Source: Colwellia echini
GTDB lineage: Bacteria; Pseudomonadota; Gammaproteobacteria; Enterobacterales; Alteromonadaceae
Assembly: GCF_002843355.2 (NCBI RefSeq)
Contig: NZ_PJAI02000019.1
Coordinates: 1 to 64,000, forward strand
Length of the DNA stretch: 64,000 nucleotides
Direction: 5' to 3'
Position 1 is the first letter of the stretch, and every line of letters begins with the position of its first letter. The notes beneath the pieces are model-generated. The model searched no databases, was not told where the DNA came from, and was given only the letters and a program-made list of their open reading frames with translations. This document shows, piece after piece, positions 53,852-63,077 of this stretch. The position numbers and the translations under genes were made by a program.

Positions 53852-56428
53852 ATGGATTGGTGGTTACTGACATTTTTTCTTGGTGCTATATTGTCCCTGT
53901 TTTTACCGGAAGTGCCAACAAGTTTTCAGCTATTTTTGGTTTTTTGTCTCGCAATCGCCTTTTTTAGCCATAAAAGCTTACGTAATAGTTCAGGATTATG
54001 GTTTGGGGCAATATGTGTTTTAGTTCAAGCACATTTTTATCAAGGGCAATTACCTGACACTTTCTTCACGCTCATGCAAAATAAACAAACCTTGTTTATT
54101 GAAGGTAAAGTCGAAAGTATCCAACCAGGCTCTACTTTACCTAAGATTAAAAATACAGAACGACTGGGCACTGATAAAGTTGATAATACTATTCGTTTTA
54201 ACTTTCTGGTGAGCCATATAAACCAGCAAGTGTTAGACTCGCCTGTTTTAGTTAGACTAAGTTGGAAAGGCGCAAATATAGCTATCGCGCAAGGCAATCA
54301 ACTTTCTCTTCAGGCTAAGTTAAAACCCGCGCATGGCTTAAAAAATTTAGGTTCGTTTAACTATTTAACATGGTTAAAAGCACATAATATAGTCGCGACA
54401 GGTTATATCGTTAGCCCCAAAAAAAACCAACAAGCCAAGCTTATTAATCACCGTATATCAAACAAAATAACTTATAGACAACAATTATTAGATCAATACC
54501 AAAACTTAGCTCCAGTACATCAATTAACCCCTATTTTATTGGCTTTAGCTTTCGGTGAGCGTAGTTCATTATCTCCAGAACTTTGGCAAACCTTACAAAT
54601 AACGGGAACAAGCCATCTTATTGCTATTTCTGGCTTACATGTAGGCTTACTCGCAGGTAGTACCTTTTTTGTTGTGATGATACTTGTTCGTTATCTACCT
54701 ATAACTGCATCTAAATGGCAACACATTAATGTACGCTATTTAGCAATTATCTTAAGTATTATCTCTGCGACTATTTATGCCTACTTAGCTGGTTTTTCAT
54801 TACCTACACAACGAGCGCTGGTGATGTTAAATCTATATTGGTTTAGTCGTTTAATGGGGATAAATTTTTCAGTAAAACGGTTATTGCTAATCACAGTGTT
54901 TATTTTATTAGTGTTGAGTCCGTTTAGTTTATTAACCGCTAGTTTTTGGTTATCGTTTTATGCCGTTGCCATCATTTTTGTTACCTTGTGGCGATTTAAG
55001 TTTTGGTTAAATCGCGGTAGTACTTTTTGGCAATTTATTAAAGGCTTATTAATTATTCAACTGGCACTGACATTCATGTTAATGCCAATTACCTCAATAT
55101 TTTTTCAACAAGTATCTTTAGTGTCACTCGCCGCTAATATTATTGCCGTGCCTTGGATGAGTGTTATAAGTATTCCCGCTACGCTGCTTTCGGTATTAAT
55201 TATGCCTTTTAGCGAATTATTGTCTCAATGGTTTATGATGTTGTCATTACAGTCACTATCATGGTTGTGGCATTATCTTCAATTACTTAGTCAGCAAAGC
55301 TATGCAGTGGTTACACTGTCATTAGGGCAGCAATTGATCTTATCTTTGCTCGGCATAGTGGTCTTTATCTTCTGTTATTTCTCACCAAACTCTTTGAGTT
55401 ATTTCACCAACTTTGGTCGTATAAAAAGTTTTGTAATTAATGTTAAAACATCGAGTGCTCAATTATTTAAAGGTATTAGTCAACAGAAAAAAATACGTTA
55501 CCTTAAGGCTACTTCATGCGTTTCCGTGTTAATTATAATGGCTTGCTTACTATTTACTTATGATTGGCTTAAATCAAAAAATGTTGTTGCACAAAAGGTA
55601 ATATACACACCTTGGCAGGCAGTTTATTTTGATGTGGGGCAGGGATTGTCAGTATTAATAAAACGTAATGGTAGGGCTATTTTATATGACACTGGCGCAG
55701 CATACCCTAGCGGATTTAATATGAGTGATTCAGTAATTTTGCCGTACTTACAGTATTTAAGCGTTGATAAACTAGATAAAGTTATTTTAAGTCACAGCGA
55801 TAATGATCATGCTGGCGGTATTAACCAATTAATAGCAAATATTACTATTGATGAAATACGGAGCAATGATATCGCTATTATTGGTGTGAGTGATAAAAAT
55901 AGAGAAATTAAAACTTCACCTCAGCAAAAGCCTTGTAATCTAGATCATAGTTTTATTTGGCAAGGTCTTAACTTTGATATTCTTTGGCCTTTATCTGTCA
56001 ATATTAGCGATAATGAAAATAGGAGAGTAAAACAAAAAAATGATGATTCTTGTGTGATATTAATTTCTGATGAAAAAGGGCGTAACTTATTTTTAACAGG
56101 AGATATTTCGGCTAAAGTTGAACTGCAACTGTTAACTTTATACCCAAAGTTAACGGCAGATATTTTGCAAGTTCCACATCATGGCTCTAAAACATCATCT
56201 AGCCAAGCATTTTTAACGCAATTATCACCACAGTTAGGCTTGGTCAGCGCTGGATTTTTAAATCGTTGGAACATGCCTGTTGCACAAGTAAAACAAAGTT
56301 ACCAAAGCTTAAATATTCCACTATTAAATAGCGCAGAGCTAGGGCAAGTAATCATTACTTTTAACGAGGATGAATATAAAGCTCGAAGTTATAGTCAAGA
56401 TTTACGTCCTTTTTGGTTTAGTAATTAG
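53852..56428 (+). CDS. comEC: ComEC/Rec2 DNA uptake channel
   Basis: An 858-residue membrane protein with an N-terminal DUF4131/OB-like region, the competence domain of about ten helices (LLALAFGERSSLSPELWQTL, HLIAISGLHVGLLAG, YLAGFSLPTQRALVM) and a C-terminal metallo-beta-lactamase domain (VYFDVGQGLSVLI, YDTGAAYP, LSHSDNDHAGG, VPHHGSKTSSS). The metal residues of the last domain are present. It passes single-stranded DNA across the inner membrane in natural transformation; other competence genes are outside this window. Confidence 0.95.
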   Translation: MDWWLLTFFLGAILSLFLPEVPTSFQLFLVFCLAIAFFSHKSLRNSSGLWFGAICVLVQAHFYQGQLPDTFFTLMQNKQTLFIEGKVESIQPGSTLPKIKNTERLGTDKVDNTIRFNFLVSHINQQVLDSPVLVRLSWKGANIAIAQGNQLSLQAKLKPAHGLKNLGSFNYLTWLKAHNIVATGYIVSPKKNQQAKLINHRISNKITYRQQLLDQYQNLAPVHQLTPILLALAFGERSSLSPELWQTLQITGTSHLIAISGLHVGLLAGSTFFVVMILVRYLPITASKWQHINVRYLAIILSIISATIYAYLAGFSLPTQRALVMLNLYWFSRLMGINFSVKRLLLITVFILLVLSPFSLLTASFWLSFYAVAIIFVTLWRFKFWLNRGSTFWQFIKGLLIIQLALTFMLMPITSIFFQQVSLVSLAANIIAVPWMSVISIPATLLSVLIMPFSELLSQWFMMLSLQSLSWLWHYLQLLSQQSYAVVTLSLGQQLILSLLGIVVFIFCYFSPNSLSYFTNFGRIKSFVINVKTSSAQLFKGISQQKKIRYLKATSCVSVLIIMACLLFTYDWLKSKNVVAQKVIYTPWQAVYFDVGQGLSVLIKRNGRAILYDTGAAYPSGFNMSDSVILPYLQYLSVDKLDKVILSHSDNDHAGGINQLIANITIDEIRSNDIAIIGVSDKNREIKTSPQQKPCNLDHSFIWQGLNFDILWPLSVNISDNENRRVKQKNDDSCVILISDEKGRNLFLTGDISAKVELQLLTLYPKLTADILQVPHHGSKTSSSQAFLTQLSPQLGLVSAGFLNRWNMPVAQVKQSYQSLNIPLLNSAELGQVIITFNEDEYKARSYSQDLRPFWFSN

Positions 56429-56737
56429 TATTTAATGGTAACTTAGTCGGTCGATATCCACCTTGAGGCTTGATTTCGTGTCGTTTTTGATTGCGCTAAC
56501 TATAGTTTTTGTTGGTTGTGCCTGTGTTTCACGGTAAAATAAAATTTCGTTTAAATGAGTTTAATAAAGTAATACCTGCTCCGTTAAGTTTATGAGCTTG
56601 TTGTGGTTAATTTTACAAGCAGAAATTAACAGTAAATTTAATGGATTTAACATAGGTGTATTGCACGTAAGTGATTATAAGTCACTCACGGCTCATTTCT
56701 TATTTTGTTAATTATATGACTAGAGTAATCATTACTA
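56429..56737. promoter_or_regulatory. comEC-msbA gap with an imperfect palindrome
   Basis: The 309-bp gap holds no supported gene. A 25-bp imperfect palindrome (56666-56690), centred on TTATAAG with AGTGA and TCACT arms, lies about 60 bp before msbA and may be an operator. No good ribosome site precedes the msbA ATG. Confidence 0.35.
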
Positions 56738-58579
56738 ATGGCTCCTTCTTCCAATAACGCCTTACCTACCACCTCTGAATCACTACAAGCGAGTACATGG
56801 CAAAACTTCAAACGCCTTGTGGGTTATGCTAAACCTTATAAGCTTGGATTTGTTGCAGCTATTATAGGTATGATCAGTTATGCCGCCATTGATGTTTATT
56901 TTTTATCGAAGTTACAACCACTTGTCGATGAAGGTTTAGCTGGAAAAAATGCTGAATTTATGAAGTGGGCGCCTATTTTTATTGTTGTTGCTTTTATTAT
57001 TCGTGGTATAGCTAACTTCATCGCTAACTATTGTTTAGCTTGGGTAGGTAATAACGTTGTAGCAGACTTAAAACAACAATTGTTTGAACACATTATGTCT
57101 ATGCCTGTGGCGTTTCACGATCAACAATCAACGGGATCACTTATTTCTAAAGTGACCTTTGATACCGAGCAAGTATTAAATTCAGTCAGTAAATCAATTT
57201 TAACTTTGATTCAGCAAAGCGCTTTTGTTATTGGATTATTAGGTTTGATGTTTTACATGAGCTGGCAATTATCAGTAATCTTTTTGTTAATTACTCCAGT
57301 TATTGCAGCTATTGTGACTGTAGTATCAAAACGCTTTAGAAAAGTAAGTAAAAATATTCAGGGTGCAATGGGCGATGTTACTACGGCAGCAGAGCAAACT
57401 TTTAATGGCCACAAAGTCGTATTAACCTTTGGCGGACAAGAGCGAGAGTTTTCTCGTTTTGCTTTGATCAACAAGCGTAATCGTCAGCAGAGAATGAAAA
57501 TGAACGCAACCCGTTCAGCCAGTGTGCCTATTATTCAAGTTATTGCCTCCTTCGCACTTGCCTTTGTATTTTATGCTATTACTTCTGAATCGTTAAAAGA
57601 AAGTATCTCCCCGGGTACCTTTGTCAGTGTTATTACTTACATGACTATGCTGTTACGACCATTAAAAATGCTTACTAACGTTAATAGCGAATTTCAACAA
57701 GGCATGTCAGCTTGTGTCAGTATTTTTTCAGTGCTTGATCAAGAAAAAGAAAAAGATACCGGAACTAAAGAATTAGTGCGTGCATCAGGATCATTGGTTT
57801 TTAATCATGTTGATTTTGCTTATGAGGTGGTTAACGGTGATGTTGAGTCTTCTAAAACTAATGTTAATGGTCAAAATGCTGCTGAGCAAAAATCAGCAGT
57901 GAAACTTGCATTAAATGATGTCACATTTGAACTGTCGCCTGGTGAAACTCTTGCACTAGTTGGTCGCTCAGGAAGTGGTAAATCTACTGCTAGCTCGTTG
58001 TTATTACGTTTTTATGATGTGACTAAAGGTGAAATATTAATAGACGGTACTAACATAGAAGAATTTAAAGTAGAAGATTTACGAAGACAGTTTTCTTATG
58101 TTTCACAGCAAGTTGTACTATTTCATGATACTTTGGCAAATAATATTGCTTATGGTAAACCTGACGCTACCGAAGCTGAAATAATTGCCGCAGCAAAAAG
58201 TGCTCATGTGATGGAATTTGCAGAGCAAATGGAAGATGGGCTTAATACCAATATTGGGGAGAATGGTGCTTTGCTTTCTGGCGGACAACGACAACGTGTT
58301 GCTATCGCCCGTGCATTGTTATGTGATGCTCCATTTCTAATTTTAGATGAAGCGACCAGCGCGTTAGATACTGAGTCTGAACGCCATATTCAAGACGCTT
58401 TACAAGCATTACAGGTTAATCGTACTTCTATTGTTATTGCTCATCGTTTATCAACGATTGAAAACGCAGATAAAATTATAGTAATGGATCAAGGTAAAAT
58501 TGTTGAGCAGGGCAATCATCAAAGCTTACTTGCTAAACAAGGCGCTTACGCACAGTTACACAGCTTTCAATTTGAATAA
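56738..58579 (+). CDS. msbA: Lipid A export ATP-binding/permease MsbA
   Basis: A 613-residue ABC exporter half-transporter. Six membrane helices cover about residues 30-320. The nucleotide-binding domain has Walker A GRSGSGKSTASS, signature LSGGQRQR and Walker B FLILDEATS. A polar insertion of about 25 residues (around 365-390, NGDVESSKTNVNGQNAAEQK) lies before the Walker A strand and is not typical. MsbA flips core-lipid A across the inner membrane. It leads the operon with lpxK, trm112 and kdsB. Confidence 0.95.
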   Translation: MAPSSNNALPTTSESLQASTWQNFKRLVGYAKPYKLGFVAAIIGMISYAAIDVYFLSKLQPLVDEGLAGKNAEFMKWAPIFIVVAFIIRGIANFIANYCLAWVGNNVVADLKQQLFEHIMSMPVAFHDQQSTGSLISKVTFDTEQVLNSVSKSILTLIQQSAFVIGLLGLMFYMSWQLSVIFLLITPVIAAIVTVVSKRFRKVSKNIQGAMGDVTTAAEQTFNGHKVVLTFGGQEREFSRFALINKRNRQQRMKMNATRSASVPIIQVIASFALAFVFYAITSESLKESISPGTFVSVITYMTMLLRPLKMLTNVNSEFQQGMSACVSIFSVLDQEKEKDTGTKELVRASGSLVFNHVDFAYEVVNGDVESSKTNVNGQNAAEQKSAVKLALNDVTFELSPGETLALVGRSGSGKSTASSLLLRFYDVTKGEILIDGTNIEEFKVEDLRRQFSYVSQQVVLFHDTLANNIAYGKPDATEAEIIAAAKSAHVMEFAEQMEDGLNTNIGENGALLSGGQRQRVAIARALLCDAPFLILDEATSALDTESERHIQDALQALQVNRTSIVIAHRLSTIENADKIIVMDQGKIVEQGNHQSLLAKQGAYAQLHSFQFE

Positions 58580-58590
58580 GGCGTTATTTT

Positions 58591-59628
58591 ATGCGCTTAA
58601 TTGAAAAAGTATGGTTTCATAGTCATCCAGCGAAATGGATTTTAGTACCATTACTATTACCTTTGTCGCTTTTGTTCTTGTTTATTAGCAGTAGTAGGCG
58701 TATTGCTTTCAAATTTGGGTTATTACCGTCATTTAAACTATCAAAGCCTGTTATTGTGGTGGGTAATATTGGTGTTGGCGGTAATGGTAAAACTCCGGTC
58801 GTACTCTACCTTGTTGAACTTACGCGTTCATTAGGTTTTACTCCAGGTGTTATTTCTCGAGGCTATGGCGGTCAAGCGCCGTATTATCCCTACCTTGTTA
58901 ATGAGCACTCAACACCAAGCCAAGCTGGTGATGAGCCGGTACTTATTTATCAGCGTTGTCAGGTACCTGTGGCGGTTGGTAGTGGTCGCATTGCCAGTGC
59001 GCGGTTACTCATTTCTCAAGGTTGCGATATTATTATTAGTGATGACGGCCTTCAACATTATCGATTACAACGAGATATAGAGCTTATCATTGTTGATGGT
59101 AAACGGTTATTTGGAAATGGTTTACTGTTACCTGCTGGACCTTTAAGAGAAGGACAATGGCGATTATCAAATAGTGATTTAGTTATTTATAATGGGGTAC
59201 AACCCACAACTAAGCATATATTAACAACGGATAACGTAACACCAAGCTTATTATTGAATCTACAAGCAACGCACATTTGTAATTTAAAAAGTAGAGAGCG
59301 TATTGCTTTAACTGACTTTGTTACTGCTCATGATAAGGTAAATGCTATTGCAGGCATTGGTGCGCCGCAACGTTTTTTTGATACACTGACCGCGCATAAG
59401 TTACAGCTTTTAAACCAGCAGAGTTTTGTTGACCACCATAAATTTAGCTTGTCTGATTTCAGTCAATTTGGGGATGACATAGCATTACTAATGACCGAGA
59501 AAGATGCTGTAAAGTGCCAAGGGTTTTGTAAAGACAATTGGTGGTACTTACCCGTAGATGCACAGTTTAATGATAAAGATACTCAGCTGTTCACCGATAA
59601 AATTAAAAAATTAACCGAAGAGAATTAA
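58591..59628 (+). CDS. lpxK: Tetraacyldisaccharide 4'-kinase
   Basis: A 345-residue kinase. One N-terminal membrane helix precedes the P-loop-like [27 protein letters not shown] and [18 protein letters not shown] are LpxK motifs. It phosphorylates the 4' position of the lipid A precursor. It begins 11 bp after msbA and is followed at 1 bp by trm112. Confidence 0.96.
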   Translation: MRLIEKVWFHSHPAKWILVPLLLPLSLLFLFISSSRRIAFKFGLLPSFKLSKPVIVVGNIGVGGNGKTPVVLYLVELTRSLGFTPGVISRGYGGQAPYYPYLVNEHSTPSQAGDEPVLIYQRCQVPVAVGSGRIASARLLISQGCDIIISDDGLQHYRLQRDIELIIVDGKRLFGNGLLLPAGPLREGQWRLSNSDLVIYNGVQPTTKHILTTDNVTPSLLLNLQATHICNLKSRERIALTDFVTAHDKVNAIAGIGAPQRFFDTLTAHKLQLLNQQSFVDHHKFSLSDFSQFGDDIALLMTEKDAVKCQGFCKDNWWYLPVDAQFNDKDTQLFTDKIKKLTEEN

Positions 59629-59629
59629 T

Positions 59630-59818
59630 ATGGCTTTTGATACAAAATTAATGGAAATACTTGCCTGTCCAGTGTGTAAAGGTAAGTTGGATTACGATAA
59701 AGAAGCGAAAGAGTTGATTTGTCATTTTGACCGACTTGCTTATCGTATAGAGAAAGATATCCCAGTATTACTAGAAGGCGAAGCACGCCAACTTAACTCG
59801 TCTAAAGATGCAGAGTAA
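59630..59818 (+). CDS. Trm112 family small zinc-ribbon protein (YcaR-like)
   Basis: A 62-residue protein: [13 protein letters not shown] gives one Cys pair and [13 protein letters not shown] another Cys; [10 protein letters not shown] ends the family motif. YcaR/Trm112 homologues lie between lpxK and kdsB in many genomes. The function in bacteria is unclear. It is followed by kdsB, whose start is 10 bp beyond its stop. Confidence 0.92.
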   Translation: MAFDTKLMEILACPVCKGKLDYDKEAKELICHFDRLAYRIEKDIPVLLEGEARQLNSSKDAE

Positions 59819-59828
59819 GGTCGTTATT

Positions 59829-60659
59829 ATGTCTAATACATCAACGTCTATTGCTACTTCAGAGAAAACTGATTTTGTTGTGGTTATTCCTGCTCGCTAT
59901 CAATCGTCTCGACTTCCAGGTAAGGTTTTGGCTGATATAAAAGGTAAGCCTATGATCCAATGGGTTGTTGAGAAAGCGCAATTAAGCGGTGCTCGCCAAG
60001 TTATTGTGGCAACAGATAATGACGAAGTAGAAGCAGTAGTTAAAGGTTTTGGTACAGAGGTGTGTAAAACGCGAGCTGATCACCAATCAGGTACTGAGCG
60101 TCTTGCTGAAGTTATGGAGCAATACCAATTTAGTGATGATGAAATCATTGTTAATGTGCAAGGCGATGAACCCTTTATTCCGCCGTCTAATATAGCCCAA
60201 GTGGCAAATAACTTAGCCAATCAGCAACAAAATCGTGATGTAGCACGTATGTCTACCTTAGCGATTAATATCAATACAGTTGATGAAGCTTTTAATCCTA
60301 ATGCGGTTAAAGTGATCGTAGATAAAGACGGCTACGCTTTATATTTTTCTCGCGCGACTATCCCTTATGATAGAGCTCGTTTTTTAAATAGTGAATCAAA
60401 TACCGCTGATAATATTAGTGAAATCGGTGATTATTACTTAAGACACGTTGGCATTTATGCTTATCGTGCCGGCTTTATTAAAGATTACGTTAATTGGCCA
60501 ACCAGTGAGTTAGAACAAGTTGAAGCGTTAGAGCAACTGAGAGTATTATATCAAGGTGAAAAAATTCATGTGGCAGTGGCTAACAGTCATGTTCCTGTTG
60601 AAGGTGTTGACACCCCTGAAGATTTAGCCAAAGCGAGGGCTTACGCTGCAAGTTTATAA
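59829..60659 (+). CDS. kdsB: 3-deoxy-manno-octulosonate cytidylyltransferase
   Basis: A 276-residue KdsB. The start at 59829 follows TAAGG with good spacing; seven codons further upstream the frame runs into trm112. A short Ser/Thr-rich tail precedes [17 protein letters not shown], the CTP-binding motif; [22 protein letters not shown] and [13 protein letters not shown] are typical. It activates Kdo (or, in some relatives, 8-amino-Kdo) with CTP; the sugar form cannot be told here. Confidence 0.96.
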   Translation: MSNTSTSIATSEKTDFVVVIPARYQSSRLPGKVLADIKGKPMIQWVVEKAQLSGARQVIVATDNDEVEAVVKGFGTEVCKTRADHQSGTERLAEVMEQYQFSDDEIIVNVQGDEPFIPPSNIAQVANNLANQQQNRDVARMSTLAININTVDEAFNPNAVKVIVDKDGYALYFSRATIPYDRARFLNSESNTADNISEIGDYYLRHVGIYAYRAGFIKDYVNWPTSELEQVEALEQLRVLYQGEKIHVAVANSHVPVEGVDTPEDLAKARAYAASL

Positions 60660-60752
60660 GCAATTTTTCTAAGGAATAGCAGGGAACTTAAGAGCGGTTT
60701 ACATTGGATGGATCCTTTACGGTTACAAATATAACAATAATAAAGGTTCATC

Positions 60753-62885
60753 ATGTCGCAAAATAAGATACCAAGCCTACCTCAACATGATTCAGTTGAG
60801 CTAATTAATGACCGACAGTTTCAACTGTCGTTAGCCCGTACAAAATATAATTATATGACCTCTTATCTTGAGGGCGTTCCATTATCTGCTGACGTGCCCG
60901 CAGGAGAAGAGTTCTCTTTTAAGTATAAAGAGGCGATCATCAATATATTTGTACAGATGGCTAAAAATTTTAAAGCCAATGTCGTTGAGTTGTTAGAAAA
61001 AGAGATGAAAGGCGATCTTGATGATGATGTTTTTACAGCAATAGAGCAAAGTTATCAAACATTAGCAGCAGAAATGAGTGTATTTCATCCATCTCAAGAT
61101 GTAAAAAACTTAAAATGCTTTATGCAAAGCTTGTCAAAACTGCCCGCAGCATTAAAAGATGCTCAAAATGTCCCACAAGATTTATTGAAAATGATGACAG
61201 GCATAGAAGCCGTAATTCAAGAAGTTATGGTTGAAGGTCCTACCGCTTTATTAAAATCTACCTTATATGATCTGTTAAATAATAGTGGTAACCGTGACTA
61301 TCTTACTGCGAACTCAATAAGCGACTATCGAGAGCTTTATCAAGGATTTGAAACACCACCGTTAACTGTCTCCATTAAAGAAAAACCATGGATGGAGCAA
61401 AATAAGGCGCCGTATAAACAAGATTGGTTTTTTGGTTATTTGCAAACCGCAGGTTTTAATACCACAAACTTATTAGCCGTTAGAGAAAATAATAACCAAG
61501 CAAAGTCGGCCATATTATTGTCAAAATTACTTGAAAAAATGCCGCTCACTAATGAAATTTTACAGTCTGTGTTGGCAGATAAAACGATTACTTTAGCAAC
61601 CGCCGTAGCAGAAAAAAGGCTATATGTGTGTGATTACACCATGTTAATAGATAAACAAAGTAATGTATTACATGGTAAACAAAGATACGTGACAGCGCCG
61701 ATTGCTGTTTTTTATTGGAGCAATACGCATGTTCAGGGGTATCCAGAAACAAAAGGATATATGCGACCTGTAGCAATACAGTTGGACCAACAGTTTGATC
61801 CAGTTAAAACGCCAATTTTTACCCCAAATGATTGCAGTAATGCGAATGATAAAAATGGATTTAAGTGGCAAATAGCTAAACAGACAGTGAATATCTGTAG
61901 TGCTATTCAACACGAGAATGTAGCACATCTTGGCGCATGTCACTTAATATTAGATACCATTATTATTGCCGCCCATCGAGAACTGGCAGAGCAACACCCG
62001 ATATTAACTTTGTTAACACCACACTTTCGTTTTACTCTAAATATTAATAATGATGCGTTACATAATTTAATCGTACCAGGAGGAGTTACCGCCTGCGACG
62101 TTGGCTTAACACCTGAGTCGTCGTTTGCAATGATCACGCAAGCAAGACAAGCTTGGCGTTGGGATGAACAAAGCCCTGAACAGTTATTTATCGATCGTGG
62201 AGTCGATTCTGATAGCTTGTCTCACTTTGAATTTCGTGATGACACCTTGCTTTTATGGGCGGCTATCAAAAAATTTGTGCGAGAATATTTAACGGTTTAT
62301 TATAAAAATAATGATAGTACTGTTAGTGAAGATACAGAGTTACAAGGTTTTATTAATGCGCTTGTTTCACCTCAATTAGCTAATTTTAAAGGTTTAACTG
62401 GGCTGACAGCAACGAATGATTCTAAACAGCCTTATACTATCAATAGTTTTGATTATTTAGTCGAGTTAGTCGCGCATATTATTTATATTGCTGGACCTCA
62501 ACATGCTGCGGTTAATTATTCACAATACCCTTTAATGTCATTTGCACCAAGTGTTACCGGTTGTATTTATCATCAACCTCCAGGTAAAGACACAGAAGTA
62601 AACGAAGAAGATGATTTATTAGCTTGGTGCCCGCCACTAGATATAGCGCTATACACCTTGTCGTTTGAATATTTACTTAGCGGTATGCAATATGATGTGT
62701 TTGGAAAATATAATGAAGATCCGCGTATTTCATACTTCAAAGACGATCAGGTCGCTCAGCTTGTCACAGACTTTCAATGCCAATTAGCGGCCATCGAAAT
62801 TGAAATATGTCAGCGAAATAAAGTACGTGCTATGCCTTACACCTTTCAGCTACCATCAATGATCCCAAATAGTACTAGCATTTAA
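60753..62885 (+). CDS. Lipoxygenase
   Basis: A 710-residue lipoxygenase. All iron ligands of the plant/animal family are present: H392 and H397 (H-x4-H in AHLGACH), H584 and N588 in GPQHAAVNYSQYP, and the C-terminal Ile710 in MIPNSTSI. The stretch HRELAEQHPILTLLTPHFRFTLNIN is the conserved helix and loop. At the Coffa stereo-control position, aligned to soybean A542, the residue is Ala435, which in known enzymes favours S-products. No signal peptide and no PLAT domain are seen; the N-terminal 200 residues are helical and unassigned. It would oxygenate polyunsaturated fatty acids; the substrate is not shown. It lies 93 bp after kdsB. Confidence 0.93.
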   Translation: MSQNKIPSLPQHDSVELINDRQFQLSLARTKYNYMTSYLEGVPLSADVPAGEEFSFKYKEAIINIFVQMAKNFKANVVELLEKEMKGDLDDDVFTAIEQSYQTLAAEMSVFHPSQDVKNLKCFMQSLSKLPAALKDAQNVPQDLLKMMTGIEAVIQEVMVEGPTALLKSTLYDLLNNSGNRDYLTANSISDYRELYQGFETPPLTVSIKEKPWMEQNKAPYKQDWFFGYLQTAGFNTTNLLAVRENNNQAKSAILLSKLLEKMPLTNEILQSVLADKTITLATAVAEKRLYVCDYTMLIDKQSNVLHGKQRYVTAPIAVFYWSNTHVQGYPETKGYMRPVAIQLDQQFDPVKTPIFTPNDCSNANDKNGFKWQIAKQTVNICSAIQHENVAHLGACHLILDTIIIAAHRELAEQHPILTLLTPHFRFTLNINNDALHNLIVPGGVTACDVGLTPESSFAMITQARQAWRWDEQSPEQLFIDRGVDSDSLSHFEFRDDTLLLWAAIKKFVREYLTVYYKNNDSTVSEDTELQGFINALVSPQLANFKGLTGLTATNDSKQPYTINSFDYLVELVAHIIYIAGPQHAAVNYSQYPLMSFAPSVTGCIYHQPPGKDTEVNEEDDLLAWCPPLDIALYTLSFEYLLSGMQYDVFGKYNEDPRISYFKDDQVAQLVTDFQCQLAAIEIEICQRNKVRAMPYTFQLPSMIPNSTSI

Positions 62886-62937
62886 ACAATTTGGTATAAA
62901 TGTAATGAAGTAATAAATGCCCAAGTATGCACGCTTC

Positions 62938-62970
62938 ACTTGAAGGTTTTGTTTCAAAAAACCTTCAAGT
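62938..62970. terminator. Hairpin between lipoxygenase and the GGDEF gene
   Basis: A perfect 13-bp stem (62938-62950 with 62958-62970) with a 7-nt loop, extended by weaker pairing of CACGC with GCGTG outside. It lies between converging genes. The outer sequence loosely matches the element at 48055. Confidence 0.65.
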
Positions 62971-63038
62971 TCAAGGTGCGTGATTGAGCGCAAAGCTGCA
63001 ATTGATTATTAGCACTAAAATTAACTAAAATTATGCGC

Positions 63039-63077
63039 TAAATATATGTATTAAATATATGTATTAAATATACGCAT
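63039..63077. repeat. 13-bp tandem repeat, three copies
   Basis: Two perfect copies of taaatatatgtat and a third with two changes, ending at the stop codon of the GGDEF gene. Confidence 0.85.
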
